Part shown: piece after piece, positions 19,193 through 27,176 of the stretch | Numbering within the stretch: the stretch's first letter is position 1 | Layout: the number at the start of each line of letters is the position of its first letter | Assembly: GCA_902595715.1 (NCBI GenBank) | Contig: CACJRI010000003.1 | Coordinates: forward strand, 102,528-166,527 | Length of the DNA: 64,000 bases | Source of the DNA: an uncultured SAR86 cluster bacterium | GTDB lineage: Bacteria; Pseudomonadota; Gammaproteobacteria; Magnimaribacterales; AG-339-G14 | Direction: 5' to 3' | Made by a program: the position numbers and the translations under genes | The notes under the pieces: generated by a model | The model's input: only the letters and a program-made list of their open reading frames with translations | The model's database searches: none | Told to the model about the DNA's origin: nothing

Positions 19193-20031
19193 CAGATGAA
19201 AAGTATTCACCCCCAAAAGTATGGACTTGGGATCAAGAAAGTGGCGGCAGATTTGCAAACATAAATAGGCCTATTTCTGGTGCAACGCATGATAAGGAAT
19301 TGCCTGTAGGAAAACATCCTATGCAACTTTATTCACTTGGGACGCCAAATGGAGTCAAAGTCACAGTTCTTCTTGAAGAACTTTTGGCTTTGGGGCATGA
19401 AGGTGCTGAGTATGATGCATATTTAATTAACATAGGAAATGGCGATCAATTTGGAAGCGGGTTTGTTGAGATAAATCCGAATTCTAAAATTCCTGCTCTT
19501 TTAGACAGAACCTCAGAGCCTCATACAAGAGTTTTTGAATCTGGTGCAATTTTGGTTTACCTTGCTGAGAAGTTTGGTGAGTTCATTCCAACCGATCCAG
19601 CAGCAAGAGCAGAATGTATGTCTTGGCTTTTTTGGCAAATGGGTAGTGCTCCATACTTAGGTGGAGGATTTGGACACTTTTATGCCTATGCTCCAGAAAA
19701 ATTTGAGTATCCCATTAATCGTTTTGCCATGGAAGTAAAGCGTCAATTGGATGTTTTGGATAAAAATTTAGAGAATAGAAAATTTATCTGTGGTGATGAA
19801 TACAATATTGCCGATATGGCAATTCATCCTTGGTATGGTTATTTAGTGCTTAAAAATGCATACAATGCAGCTGAATTTTTAGATGTGAAATCCTATAAAA
19901 ACGTTGTTCGCTGGGCTGAAGAAATTTCTGATAGACCCGCCTTTAAAAGAGGCGCAAGAGTAGGGCGACCTCCTAGCGGACCAGAAGATAATGCTATTCC
20001 TGAAAGGCACGATGCTAGTGATCTGGATTAA
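19189..20031 (+). CDS. yghU: YghU-type glutathione-disulfide-bond reductase (GST)
   Basis: A 280-residue GST that follows E. coli YghU almost throughout: KVWTWDQESGGRFANINRP at the N-terminus, LPVGKHPMQLYSLGTPNGVKVT, the segment GFVEINPNSKIPALLD, and the end ERHDASD. YghU binds two glutathiones and has disulfide-bond reductase activity with little classical transferase activity; the same role is expected here. The ATG overlaps the stop of the membrane-protein gene. The next GST starts after two bases. Confidence 0.95.
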   Translation: MTDEKYSPPKVWTWDQESGGRFANINRPISGATHDKELPVGKHPMQLYSLGTPNGVKVTVLLEELLALGHEGAEYDAYLINIGNGDQFGSGFVEINPNSKIPALLDRTSEPHTRVFESGAILVYLAEKFGEFIPTDPAARAECMSWLFWQMGSAPYLGGGFGHFYAYAPEKFEYPINRFAMEVKRQLDVLDKNLENRKFICGDEYNIADMAIHPWYGYLVLKNAYNAAEFLDVKSYKNVVRWAEEISDRPAFKRGARVGRPPSGPEDNAIPERHDASDLD

Positions 20032-20033
20032 AA

Positions 20034-20777
20034 ATGGATAGTAAACTTAAGATTTTTGGCGTTCCAATGTCCCAAGCAGTCAGGACCGTTTTATGGATGA
20101 TGCTTTATAAAAAATTACCTTTTGAATTGATCATCACTGCACCAGGTTCGCCAAAAGAAAATGGCACCCGCCATCCTTCTTATTTAGAAAAATATCCAAA
20201 TGGAACTATTCCAGGCTTAGAGGATCCTGAAACTGGATATTTGCTATCTGAATCAATAGCAATAATGTGCTACTTATGTAACAAGCACAAATGGGATGAT
20301 TTGTATCCAGAAGATCCTGAGCTAAGAGGAAAAGTCGATCATTACCTCCACTATCATCACCGAAGTATCAAGGAGGCTTCCACAGGTTATTTTGCGCCTA
20401 TCTTAAGACCAGACTTGGGTCTTTCAGAAGACATAATCAATATGTCCCAAAGGATGTTTAATAATGCTCTCAAAGCATTAGAAACTCAGTGGCTTCAAAA
20501 AAATAAATTTATCGCAGGAAACTTTGTCACCATTGCAGATTTTTCAGCCTATGTTGAAATTGCTCAATTGAATACACAATTTACCAATCTATTTGACTAT
20601 AGTAGCTTTGAAAATATAAGCAGGTGGTTGGAAGATATGAGCAAGCTTCCTTATCACGACGACGTCCATTTGGTTTTAACCAAAATGGGAGATATTAGCC
20701 AGAAAGCACCAACTATGGAAATTATTATGAACGCAAATCTAGAGACCTTTAATCACTTAAATGAAATTGCCTCATAA
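20034..20777 (+). CDS. glutathione S-transferase (theta-like)
   Basis: A 247-residue GST with MDSKLKIFGVPMSQAVRTV at the start, KYPNGTIPGLEDPE and LLSESIAIMCYL as the cis-Pro and glutathione segments, and NFVTIADFSAYVEIAQ in the helical domain near residue 163. The HHRSIKEAS stretch and length recall theta-class enzymes, which use a serine near the N-terminus; a serine is present at 13. It begins two bases after yghU and is the last of the GST run. Substrate unknown. Confidence 0.88.
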   Translation: MDSKLKIFGVPMSQAVRTVLWMMLYKKLPFELIITAPGSPKENGTRHPSYLEKYPNGTIPGLEDPETGYLLSESIAIMCYLCNKHKWDDLYPEDPELRGKVDHYLHYHHRSIKEASTGYFAPILRPDLGLSEDIINMSQRMFNNALKALETQWLQKNKFIAGNFVTIADFSAYVEIAQLNTQFTNLFDYSSFENISRWLEDMSKLPYHDDVHLVLTKMGDISQKAPTMEIIMNANLETFNHLNEIAS

Positions 20778-20791
20778 GTAGCAATACAAAA

Positions 20792-22027
20792 ATGTTTTTT
20801 GAAAACTTTTCAAAAAAAGATGTTTATTTAAATCTCATTTCTTTCGTCATAGGCCTCACAATGCTCTCGATGATGCTAAAGACTCCAACTGAAGTGAGGA
20901 TAGCTCTTTTATCGACATCTATTTTAGGTTTGATTTTTCTAAAGGGAAGTATTGACCTAATGAAACAAATACTAAACAAATATTATATTTATTTGATATT
21001 TGTATTAATTTGCTTCATATCCTATTTCTTGTATCTGGATGACTCTTTTCCTTTAAAAAACTATCCTGAGGTTGAGAATTTCTTTATTTTTTTTATCTTT
21101 TTTATTTTTTTAAATCAAATCCAACATCATTATCTTTTAATTGTCAGGTACTGTATTTATACAGCAGTATTTTTCCTATCTTTTTCCATACCTTTTCACT
21201 TATTTTTTTTGGAAAGCTCAATGCTAACCTCAAATAGTTTTATCTTTGACTTTCAGACAGAGTCATATTCCAATAAAAGTACGTTTGCAATATATCTAGC
21301 ACTTTTATTTCCATTTTTAATTTTTGAATTGTCAAAAAGAATTAACCTAATCAATTCCTACAATATTTTTATTTTTGCTATCTCAATTTTTTATTTTTTT
21401 TCTAGATCCGCATTAATTCTTACTCTGGCTGGCTTATTACTTTGTATTTTCAGTTTTGAAAGAAAATTATCTATAACAGCTATATTTATTTCGTCTGTAA
21501 TATTTTCTTCCTTTTGGTTTTTCGAGATTACTCCTAAAAAGTACAACGAATTGAAAATGCAAACAAACATAGAGTATTTCAATAGCTTCTCCTATGACTC
21601 AAGTGAATCATTAAATAAATCTTTTTCTACTGATAGTGCTAGATTTAAGTATTTAAAAAATTCATACGAAGGTTTTATTGAAAAACCAATATTTGGCCAT
21701 GGACTAGCAAGTTTTAGGAGAAATAATCCGGTATTTTCAGATGATGGAAAACTTATTAGACACCCTACAACCCATAATGACTTTGCTCAGATAATGTATG
21801 AATTGGGCTTGATTGGATTAATAGTTTTCATTGGAATGCTTTATTTAAATTTAACATCGCTCTTCACAAATATCCATAAAACAGAAAATAAGATATTGGT
21901 TGTTCAGTTTCTTGTGTTGATCTTGGCGATTAATTCAATAAATCTCATAGACCATATTCTTTTTTGGTTCATAATGGCAATAACTTACAGATCTTTTAAA
22001 AACAAAAAAACTTTAGAATCAAATTAA
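20792..22027 (+). CDS. O-antigen ligase/polymerase-like membrane protein
   Basis: Inner-membrane protein of 411 residues with about ten helices. The large periplasmic loop holds FGHGLASFRRNN and RHPTTHNDFAQIMYELGL, the conserved Wzy_C / WaaL pattern in which the His and Arg are important. It would join or polymerise undecaprenyl-linked glycans to lipid A core or another acceptor. It starts 14 bases after the last GST and its stop shares a base with the methyltransferase start. No other glycan-assembly gene is adjacent; the SLBB export protein lies 34 kb away. Confidence 0.85.
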   Translation: MFFENFSKKDVYLNLISFVIGLTMLSMMLKTPTEVRIALLSTSILGLIFLKGSIDLMKQILNKYYIYLIFVLICFISYFLYLDDSFPLKNYPEVENFFIFFIFFIFLNQIQHHYLLIVRYCIYTAVFFLSFSIPFHLFFLESSMLTSNSFIFDFQTESYSNKSTFAIYLALLFPFLIFELSKRINLINSYNIFIFAISIFYFFSRSALILTLAGLLLCIFSFERKLSITAIFISSVIFSSFWFFEITPKKYNELKMQTNIEYFNSFSYDSSESLNKSFSTDSARFKYLKNSYEGFIEKPIFGHGLASFRRNNPVFSDDGKLIRHPTTHNDFAQIMYELGLIGLIVFIGMLYLNLTSLFTNIHKTENKILVVQFLVLILAINSINLIDHILFWFIMAITYRSFKNKKTLESN

Positions 22028-22938
22028 TGTCTGCGGAAAAGATAATTCAATCTATTAAAGATCATTCAATAACTAACTCTGATGAATGGTTTGCAAATCT
22101 AGAGGATAGAAAAAAAGAGGAAGTTTTGCTTCATGATAAATTGAGAGATATGAATTTTAGAAAAAAAATATCAAAAGAAGATTCCAAAAAATTCTATTCC
22201 AATACAAAGATGCTCGATGGCCTAGAAGACTCTGAAGAAAGTTTATTTCTGAATAATGAAAAATGGTTTGATAATTCATATCTTTTGAAAAATAGTATTT
22301 CGGGTTTATCGGATGTTTACTTCAACGAGCTTATTTCCAAAAATAGCAAAGCTAATATCGTATTGGATATGGCTTGTGGGTTTGGAAGAGAGTCAATTAT
22401 CGCTGCAAAATCTGAAGCTGAATTAGTCGTTGGAATAGACCTGAGTCCTATTTCAGTCAAAGAGGGTAATGAGCTTGCTCAAAAAAATAACTTAAAAAAT
22501 ATAATTTTTTCAGTAGCAGATTGTGAAAATTTATTCTTTGATGATGATACTTTTGACACAATAATTTGTGCAAGGATGCTACACCACATAGAGTTTGAAA
22601 CGGTAATGAAAGAATTACAAAGAGTTTTAAAAAAAGATGGCAAAGTTATCTGTATCGAAGCTTTGGGAATCAATCCGCTTTTAAACTTTTACAGAAAAAT
22701 TACGCCAGAGCAAAGAACTCATTGGGAAACTGCAAATATTCTCACCTTCAAGCATATAAAAGTTGCTCAAAAATATTTTAAAGTTGAAAACATTAGGTAC
22801 TGGCATTTTTTGAGTCCTTTAGCAAAATTTTTTAGCGCATTGTTACCTATGCTTAACTTTTTAGATTCAAAATTTTTTTCAAAAATTCCATTGCTAAATA
22901 GATTAGCTTGGACATTTACTTTTGAATTAAAAAAATAA
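22027..22938 (+). CDS. class I SAM-dependent methyltransferase
   Basis: A 303-residue methyltransferase. SAM motif I is VLDMACGFGRES (about residues 116-127), followed by GIDLSPISVKEG, and motif III-like ADCENLFFDDDTFDTIICARMLHHIE. The 100-residue N-terminal extension and the hydrophobic C-terminus (FFSALLPMLNFL) suggest a lipid or membrane-linked glycan substrate, which agrees with its one-base overlap with the O-antigen-ligase-like gene. Exact target unknown. Confidence 0.88.
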   Translation: MSAEKIIQSIKDHSITNSDEWFANLEDRKKEEVLLHDKLRDMNFRKKISKEDSKKFYSNTKMLDGLEDSEESLFLNNEKWFDNSYLLKNSISGLSDVYFNELISKNSKANIVLDMACGFGRESIIAAKSEAELVVGIDLSPISVKEGNELAQKNNLKNIIFSVADCENLFFDDDTFDTIICARMLHHIEFETVMKELQRVLKKDGKVICIEALGINPLLNFYRKITPEQRTHWETANILTFKHIKVAQKYFKVENIRYWHFLSPLAKFFSALLPMLNFLDSKFFSKIPLLNRLAWTFTFELKK

Positions 22939-22949
22939 AATTCTAAAAG

Positions 22950-23210
22950 TTATCTCTTCAATACCTTAATAATTTCTTCAACTTTATTCTCAAACTCTTT
23001 TTCTCCTCTGAAAGAGTCTTTCACACACTCTTCTAAGTGAGTTTTTAAGATTTTTCCTTCTACTGAGGCGATAGATTTTCTGACAGCTTTGATTTGATTG
23101 AGTATATCGATACAGTATTTTTCCTCTTCAATCATTTTCGCTATACCCCTGAGTTGACCTTCAATACGCCTTACGCTTGATAATTCTTTTTTGTGATTGG
23201 GATGACTCAT
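22950..23210 (-). CDS. csoR: CsoR-type copper-sensing repressor
   Basis: An 86-residue all-helical repressor of the CsoR/RcnR family. The metal-ligand positions read Cys33, His58 and Cys62 (KYCIDIL and THLEEC), the Cys-His-Cys set of Cu(I)-sensing CsoR; nickel/cobalt RcnR proteins have His in the last position. RRIEGQLRGI at residues 14-23 is the DNA-contact helix. It is last in a four-gene operon, 6 bases after the MerT-like gene. A matching operator dyad sits over the first gene's start at 24595-24611, so autoregulation by copper is likely. Confidence 0.88.
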   Translation of the reverse strand: MSHPNHKKELSSVRRIEGQLRGIAKMIEEEKYCIDILNQIKAVRKSIASVEGKILKTHLEECVKDSFRGEKEFENKVEEIIKVLKR

Positions 23211-23216
23211 GATTTT

Positions 23217-23582
23217 TTAAATTATATTAGGAACTAGATAAGTGAATATTGTAGCAAAAGTAAACAAACTCACTGATAGGTAGTAAATAAATCTAGAACG
23301 TTTTCTGGTTTGAAGACAAATTTTCCCTAACTCTGGATCTGCAGGACAAGGAAGATAATAGGTTCTGTAATTTATATAGCCAGCAAAAACTAATACAAGA
23401 AGGGATACCAAAGTTATAGAAACTTTATATTTTGAAATCACTACTAAAAAAGGGAATATAGAAATGATGCTAGCAAAAGTTGCCCCTGCTCCAACAAATA
23501 TAAATACTGCAGGCAAGGCACAACATATCAATGTAGATGAAGATGCAAACAAAGATATGAAATTAGCAGATCGGTCGAACAT
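23217..23582 (-). CDS. MerT-like metal transporter
   Basis: Inner-membrane protein of 121 residues with three helices. Paired Cys20-Cys21 in the first helix (LICCALP) and Cys79 and Cys89 in the loop before the last helix (PCPADPELGKIC) reproduce the cysteine layout of mercuric transporter MerT, and the final helix ends YLVPNII as MerT ends. MerT takes a metal from periplasmic MerP to the cytoplasm. No merA or merR is present and the regulator is CsoR-like, so the metal may be copper rather than mercury. Confidence 0.78.
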   Translation of the reverse strand: MFDRSANFISLFASSSTLICCALPAVFIFVGAGATFASIISIFPFLVVISKYKVSITLVSLLVLVFAGYINYRTYYLPCPADPELGKICLQTRKRSRFIYYLSVSLFTFATIFTYLVPNII

Positions 23583-23583
23583 A

Positions 23584-23991
23584 TTAAATTTTTATCAAGT
23601 TATAGTCTGTTGCGTTTTGACCATTCATTAATATTTTTTCTTTGATTTCCTTAAATTCAATTTTTTTATCTAAAGAAAAGGCGATCACAACTTTTCCATT
23701 TTCAAGATCAACATCTATTTTTTTTACTTTGGTATCTTTGAGAAAAGCCTTTTCAATACCTCGGGCACAAAAATCACAGACCATACCTTGAACATTAATT
23801 ATTGCAACTTGAACATTTTTGAGATTTTTTTTAAATTTATCGAACCTTTCTTTGTCTAATTTATAATTGTTTCCATCCACGTACACATCATTTTGATGAA
23901 TCGCATGACCGTGGTGTTCATGAGAATCATGATTTTTTTCAGCAAAAATTATTGATGCAGTAAACATTACAATCAAACATATTGGTCTCAT
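23584..23991 (-). CDS. secreted HMA-domain metal-binding protein (MerP-like)
   Basis: A 135-residue periplasmic protein: a signal peptide ending near Ala17, a His-rich linker (HDSHEHHGHAIH, residues 21-32), then a heavy-metal-associated domain from about residue 60 with the metal motif GMVCDFC (Cys72, Cys75). It would bind Cu(I) or Hg(II) and hand it to the MerT-like membrane protein, one base downstream. The His stretch could add a second metal site. It starts 8 bases after the beta-barrel-like gene, with an AGGAGGAAAT-type ribosome site. Confidence 0.85.
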   Translation of the reverse strand: MRPICLIVMFTASIIFAEKNHDSHEHHGHAIHQNDVYVDGNNYKLDKERFDKFKKNLKNVQVAIINVQGMVCDFCARGIEKAFLKDTKVKKIDVDLENGKVVIAFSLDKKIEFKEIKEKILMNGQNATDYNLIKI

Positions 23992-23999
23992 ATTTCCTC

Positions 24000-24602
24000 C
24001 TAAAATCTGTACATGAGATGAGCATCGGTTCTTGTTTTTTTGTTGTAACCAAGCTCGATTAAAAAATCGCCTTTAAAAATTTTTACCACAGGATAAGTTG
24101 ACCAGCTATCTCCTAAAGAATTCTTTTTTGTCTTAAACATCAACCAAGTATGCAAGTCTCCGTATTTTCCAAGGTAGGGCGCAATGCCGAATTGAAGATA
24201 CTTTTCAGAAAAATCCATTAAGTCATTGAAGCTTTCTTTATATCCATAGCCAATAAACCATCTTCTAGTCTCCCAATCGCCATGGAAACCATAAAAATGC
24301 CGATCAAAGTTTTCAGGGTCAAAGCCTGATTGAAAATATAAATTGCTTTGAGAATTTTGTGTATTTTTTCTGTTTAGCAAATAAGTAAATCTAAAAAAAG
24401 AATATTCATCATTAAAATAATCATCTTTTGCTAATTCCAAGCCTACAGAATATTTAAAACTAGGAGAATAATGAAAATACACTGAATCTTTGTAAATATC
24501 CGAATGAGACATCAGCGTATAACCCTCAGGATATGAAATTGGTCTAGCTTGGCTATAGAAAGAAGCCAAAAGAAAAAAAAATAATACAAACCTTATACCC
24601 AT
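24000..24602 (-). CDS. outer-membrane beta-barrel-like protein of metal operon
   Basis: A 200-residue protein with a signal peptide (cleavage near Ala19) and alternating aromatic/polar strands (SVYFHYSPSFKYSVGLE, RRWFIGYGYKE, DLHTWLMFKTKK) ending in an aromatic residue, MYRF, as outer-membrane barrels do. I know no function for it. It is the first gene of the operon with the HMA protein, MerT-like protein and CsoR. Its ATG lies inside the CsoR-type operator and no ribosome site fits, so its message may be leaderless. Confidence 0.7.
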   Translation of the reverse strand: MGIRFVLFFFLLASFYSQARPISYPEGYTLMSHSDIYKDSVYFHYSPSFKYSVGLELAKDDYFNDEYSFFRFTYLLNRKNTQNSQSNLYFQSGFDPENFDRHFYGFHGDWETRRWFIGYGYKESFNDLMDFSEKYLQFGIAPYLGKYGDLHTWLMFKTKKNSLGDSWSTYPVVKIFKGDFLIELGYNKKTRTDAHLMYRF

Positions 24603-24611
24603 GGGGGGTAT
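24595..24611. promoter_or_regulatory. CsoR-type operator over the metal-operon start
   Basis: The 17-base dyad ATACCC-ATGGG-GGGTAT has the same ATACCC-N5-GGGTAT architecture as CsoR operators described for copper-efflux operons in Bacillus and relatives. It overlaps the ATG (24600-24602, minus strand) of the barrel-like gene, and the CsoR-type repressor is encoded at the end of the same operon. Binding here would block the inferred start of transcription. Confidence 0.7.
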
Positions 24612-24615
24612 TGTA
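24610..24615 (-). promoter_or_regulatory. candidate metal-operon -10 element
   Basis: On the minus strand TACAAT (five of six to consensus) ends 7 bases before the ATG at 24602 and overlaps the outer arm of the CsoR-type dyad. Transcription would start at or beside the start codon. No good -35 hexamer is seen. Confidence 0.45.
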
Positions 24616-24637
24616 TATCTTTTATTTTTAAAAGTAT

Positions 24638-25462
24638 TTAACCAGCTATACGCTTAAACATTTTCCCAGTTAAATTAAGAACAGCTTTTCTGCTCATGAA
24701 GCTAGTAACGAAATTTAATAATCTGTTGCCTCTGCCGCATAAGACGTATTGTTTATCTTTTTCATAACCTTCTAGACATTCCAAAGCGACATCGTGTGAA
24801 GTTTGCATAGACATTCCAGAAGCTGAGTTATCTCGATTTTTATACCTTTCCGTTAGTTCCTCAGATTTTTCTGTAGCTACTCGGGCAAACTCTGATTCCG
24901 TTCCTCCAGGAAGAAGCGCCATAACTTTGATATTTTTATCTTGATATTCAAACCTAATAGCTTCAGAAAACATCAAAACATATGCTTTTGAAGAAGAATA
25001 AATACTTGCATATGGTATTGGTGCTAACGAAGCCATTGAACCGACATTTATAATACCACCACCACCTTGTCGAACCATATCGGGTAAATACAAATGGCAA
25101 AGATCTGTTAGCGTCACAACATTGAGTTGCAACATCTCTGCATAATCATCCCTATCAAAGCTAGTTAATTCTCCCCATCTACCGTATCCAGCATTGTTAA
25201 TTAAGATATCGACAGATAAATTTTGCGATTTTATTTGGTTATATAAAGCTTCAGCAGAGCCTTGAATAGAAAGATCTTCAATAAAGACATGTGCTCTCCC
25301 ACCAGACGCTTTAATTTTTTCAGCAAGGGCATGCAATTTATCCTCTGATCTTGCAGTTAAAATAACTTCCGCTCCTCGTTTATTTAATTCTTCAGCCAAG
25401 GCATAGCCTATGCCAGTTGATGCGCCTGTGATTAGGACTTTTTTATCTTTATATATACTCAT
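24638..25462 (-). CDS. short-chain dehydrogenase/reductase
   Basis: A 274-residue NAD(P)-dependent oxidoreductase. The cofactor motif GASTGIGYALAE is at residues 14-25, NNAGYGRWG near 88, and the catalytic pair is in YSSSKAY (Tyr and Lys near residues 157 and 161). The C-terminal 40 residues hold a hydrophobic, basic segment (LLNFVTSFMSRKAVLN) suggesting membrane association, as in the DltE/YqjQ-like branch. It diverges from the NTF2-like gene at 25515. Substrate unknown. Confidence 0.92.
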   Translation of the reverse strand: MSIYKDKKVLITGASTGIGYALAEELNKRGAEVILTARSEDKLHALAEKIKASGGRAHVFIEDLSIQGSAEALYNQIKSQNLSVDILINNAGYGRWGELTSFDRDDYAEMLQLNVVTLTDLCHLYLPDMVRQGGGGIINVGSMASLAPIPYASIYSSSKAYVLMFSEAIRFEYQDKNIKVMALLPGGTESEFARVATEKSEELTERYKNRDNSASGMSMQTSHDVALECLEGYEKDKQYVLCGRGNRLLNFVTSFMSRKAVLNLTGKMFKRIAG

Positions 25463-25514
25463 GAATTTATCTTACTAAGTTTCAATACCTAAATAAATTA
25501 ATTATCATGATTTG

Positions 25515-25961
25515 ATGAACGAATCTAAAATTAAAGAGTTTCTTGATTCATGGACCAAAGGAGTAATTGATATAGGAAAAGCTTATTCAAAAAAAGAAGA
25601 TTTTGAAAAAGAAGCTTTAAAATTTTTATCTAAGCACTACGCATTTAAAACTCAACAGATACTTTTCAAACCTACCTTTACCAAAGAAAAAATATTTAGA
25701 AATAACTTGGAAGATGCTTTATCTTATTTCGTTAAGGGGAGATTTTCAGAAGATAATGGTTTTGCTTTAAAGCCTTGGGAAGAAATAAATCTTCAAGAAT
25801 TAAATATTTTAGATGAGAAAAATTTATCAACTGCAATGGGTACGCTCTCATTTAAACCAGTTTCATCGAGTGAGACGACTTTGGTTGCTTTCACATTTAT
25901 TTTTTGTCTTGAAGAAGGAGAAATTAAGATAAAGATTCATCATTCTTCTCCTGTTCTCTAA
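25515..25961 (+). CDS. NTF2-like protein
   Basis: A 148-residue small alpha+beta protein. RNNLEDALSYFVKG, FALKPWEEINL and the end KIKIHHSSPVL match a proteobacterial NTF2-like family that, from memory, is often labelled phosphoribosyl-AMP cyclohydrolase in automatic annotation; no HisI zinc or catalytic motifs are visible, so that label is not justified. I use ATG 25515 rather than the in-frame TTG one codon earlier. It precedes the FAD monooxygenase gene by 12 bases and is probably cotranscribed. Confidence 0.75.
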   Translation: MNESKIKEFLDSWTKGVIDIGKAYSKKEDFEKEALKFLSKHYAFKTQQILFKPTFTKEKIFRNNLEDALSYFVKGRFSEDNGFALKPWEEINLQELNILDEKNLSTAMGTLSFKPVSSSETTLVAFTFIFCLEEGEIKIKIHHSSPVL

Positions 25962-25973
25962 CGATAAATTTTT

Positions 25974-27149
25974 ATGAAATCTAAACCCTTAGAAATTTCA
26001 ATTGTTGGAGCTGGAATTGGAGGATTGGTAGCTGCCTTAGCATTAAAAAAAAGAGGGCACATACCGATAATCTACGAAAAGACAGAATCTTTAAGTGAAC
26101 TTGGGGCAGGAATTCAGCTTTCGCCAAATGCGAACAAGGTACTCAAACATCTTGGCGTTATGGAAGAATTACAGGCTGATGTTTATGAACCGGAAGCATT
26201 TCAATTTGTTCATTATCGAACTGGAAAAGTTTTAGCTCAACGGGCTTTAAAAAATTCTTCAGTAAAGATATATGGTTCTCCAAACTACGATGTTCACAGA
26301 GCTGATTTACAAAAAGCTCTTTTAAAAATTACTAATAGAGAGGGAATCCAAATTGAAAAAAATTCTGAAATCATAGACTTATATGAAGAAACAAATGGCG
26401 CCTTTATTAAAACCAAAGAAAAGATAATTGAGTCGGATGCTGTGATCGGTGCAGATGGAATTCATTCAATTGTAAGAAAAAAGCTTTGGGGGGAAGATCA
26501 AGCTCGATATACAGGGAACGTAGCATGGCGAATGTTAGTCCCTATAGAAGAAATATCTGCAAAATTTTTACAAAAAAATACCAAAGTTTGGTTGGGACCT
26601 AAGAAGCACTTTGTGCAATATTTGGTTAAAGGTGGAAATTTTTTAAATTGTGTATGTCTTGTTGAACAAAATGACTGGGAGAGTGAGGATTGGTCTGAAA
26701 AAGGAGATATCTCTGAACTCAAGCATATTTTTTCCGACTGGCATCCTGAAATTCAAGAGATTTTAGAAAGTACAAAACCCGGCAGTTTATATAAGTGGGG
26801 ATTGCATGATAGGGCGCCGATGAATAAATGGAGCAAAGGAAGATTTAGTCTGCTTGGAGATGCTGCACATCCAATGTTACCGTTTGTTGCCCAAGGAGCT
26901 GCTATGGCTATTGAGGATGGTATTGTTCTAGCCTCAAGCCTTTCTTCTTTCCATAATGTTGAATTAGGACTAAATAATTATGAGAATAAAAGAAAGTACA
27001 GAACGGCAAAGGCACAAAGGACTGCCGCTAGGAATGCAACCATTTTTCATCTTTCGGATTTCTTTGCTATTTTTAGAAACTTGGTAATGAAATTTTTTAT
27101 TAAAAAAATTATGGATAGTTTTTATAAATATGATGCCATCTCAAAATAA
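25974..27149 (+). CDS. FAD-dependent aromatic-ring-type monooxygenase
   Basis: A 391-residue flavoprotein hydroxylase. The dinucleotide-binding motif is VGAGIGGLVAALAL (about residues 11-24), followed by GADGIHSIVR near 161 and the second FAD motif GDAAHPMLPFVAQGAAMAIEDG near 298-319. This is the salicylate-1-hydroxylase / 3-hydroxybenzoate-6-hydroxylase-like group, which adds oxygen to phenolic acids using NAD(P)H. The exact substrate cannot be read. It lies between the NTF2-like gene and an aldo/keto reductase gene. Confidence 0.9.
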   Translation: MKSKPLEISIVGAGIGGLVAALALKKRGHIPIIYEKTESLSELGAGIQLSPNANKVLKHLGVMEELQADVYEPEAFQFVHYRTGKVLAQRALKNSSVKIYGSPNYDVHRADLQKALLKITNREGIQIEKNSEIIDLYEETNGAFIKTKEKIIESDAVIGADGIHSIVRKKLWGEDQARYTGNVAWRMLVPIEEISAKFLQKNTKVWLGPKKHFVQYLVKGGNFLNCVCLVEQNDWESEDWSEKGDISELKHIFSDWHPEIQEILESTKPGSLYKWGLHDRAPMNKWSKGRFSLLGDAAHPMLPFVAQGAAMAIEDGIVLASSLSSFHNVELGLNNYENKRKYRTAKAQRTAARNATIFHLSDFFAIFRNLVMKFFIKKIMDSFYKYDAISK

Positions 27150-27176
27150 AATCTTAACTTTAACTAGGACATACTT

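Noticed and set aside
21151..21164. CTGTATTTATACAG, looks like an SOS box
   Set aside because: The spacer between CTGT and ACAG is six bases, not eight, and it lies inside the O-antigen-ligase-like coding region.
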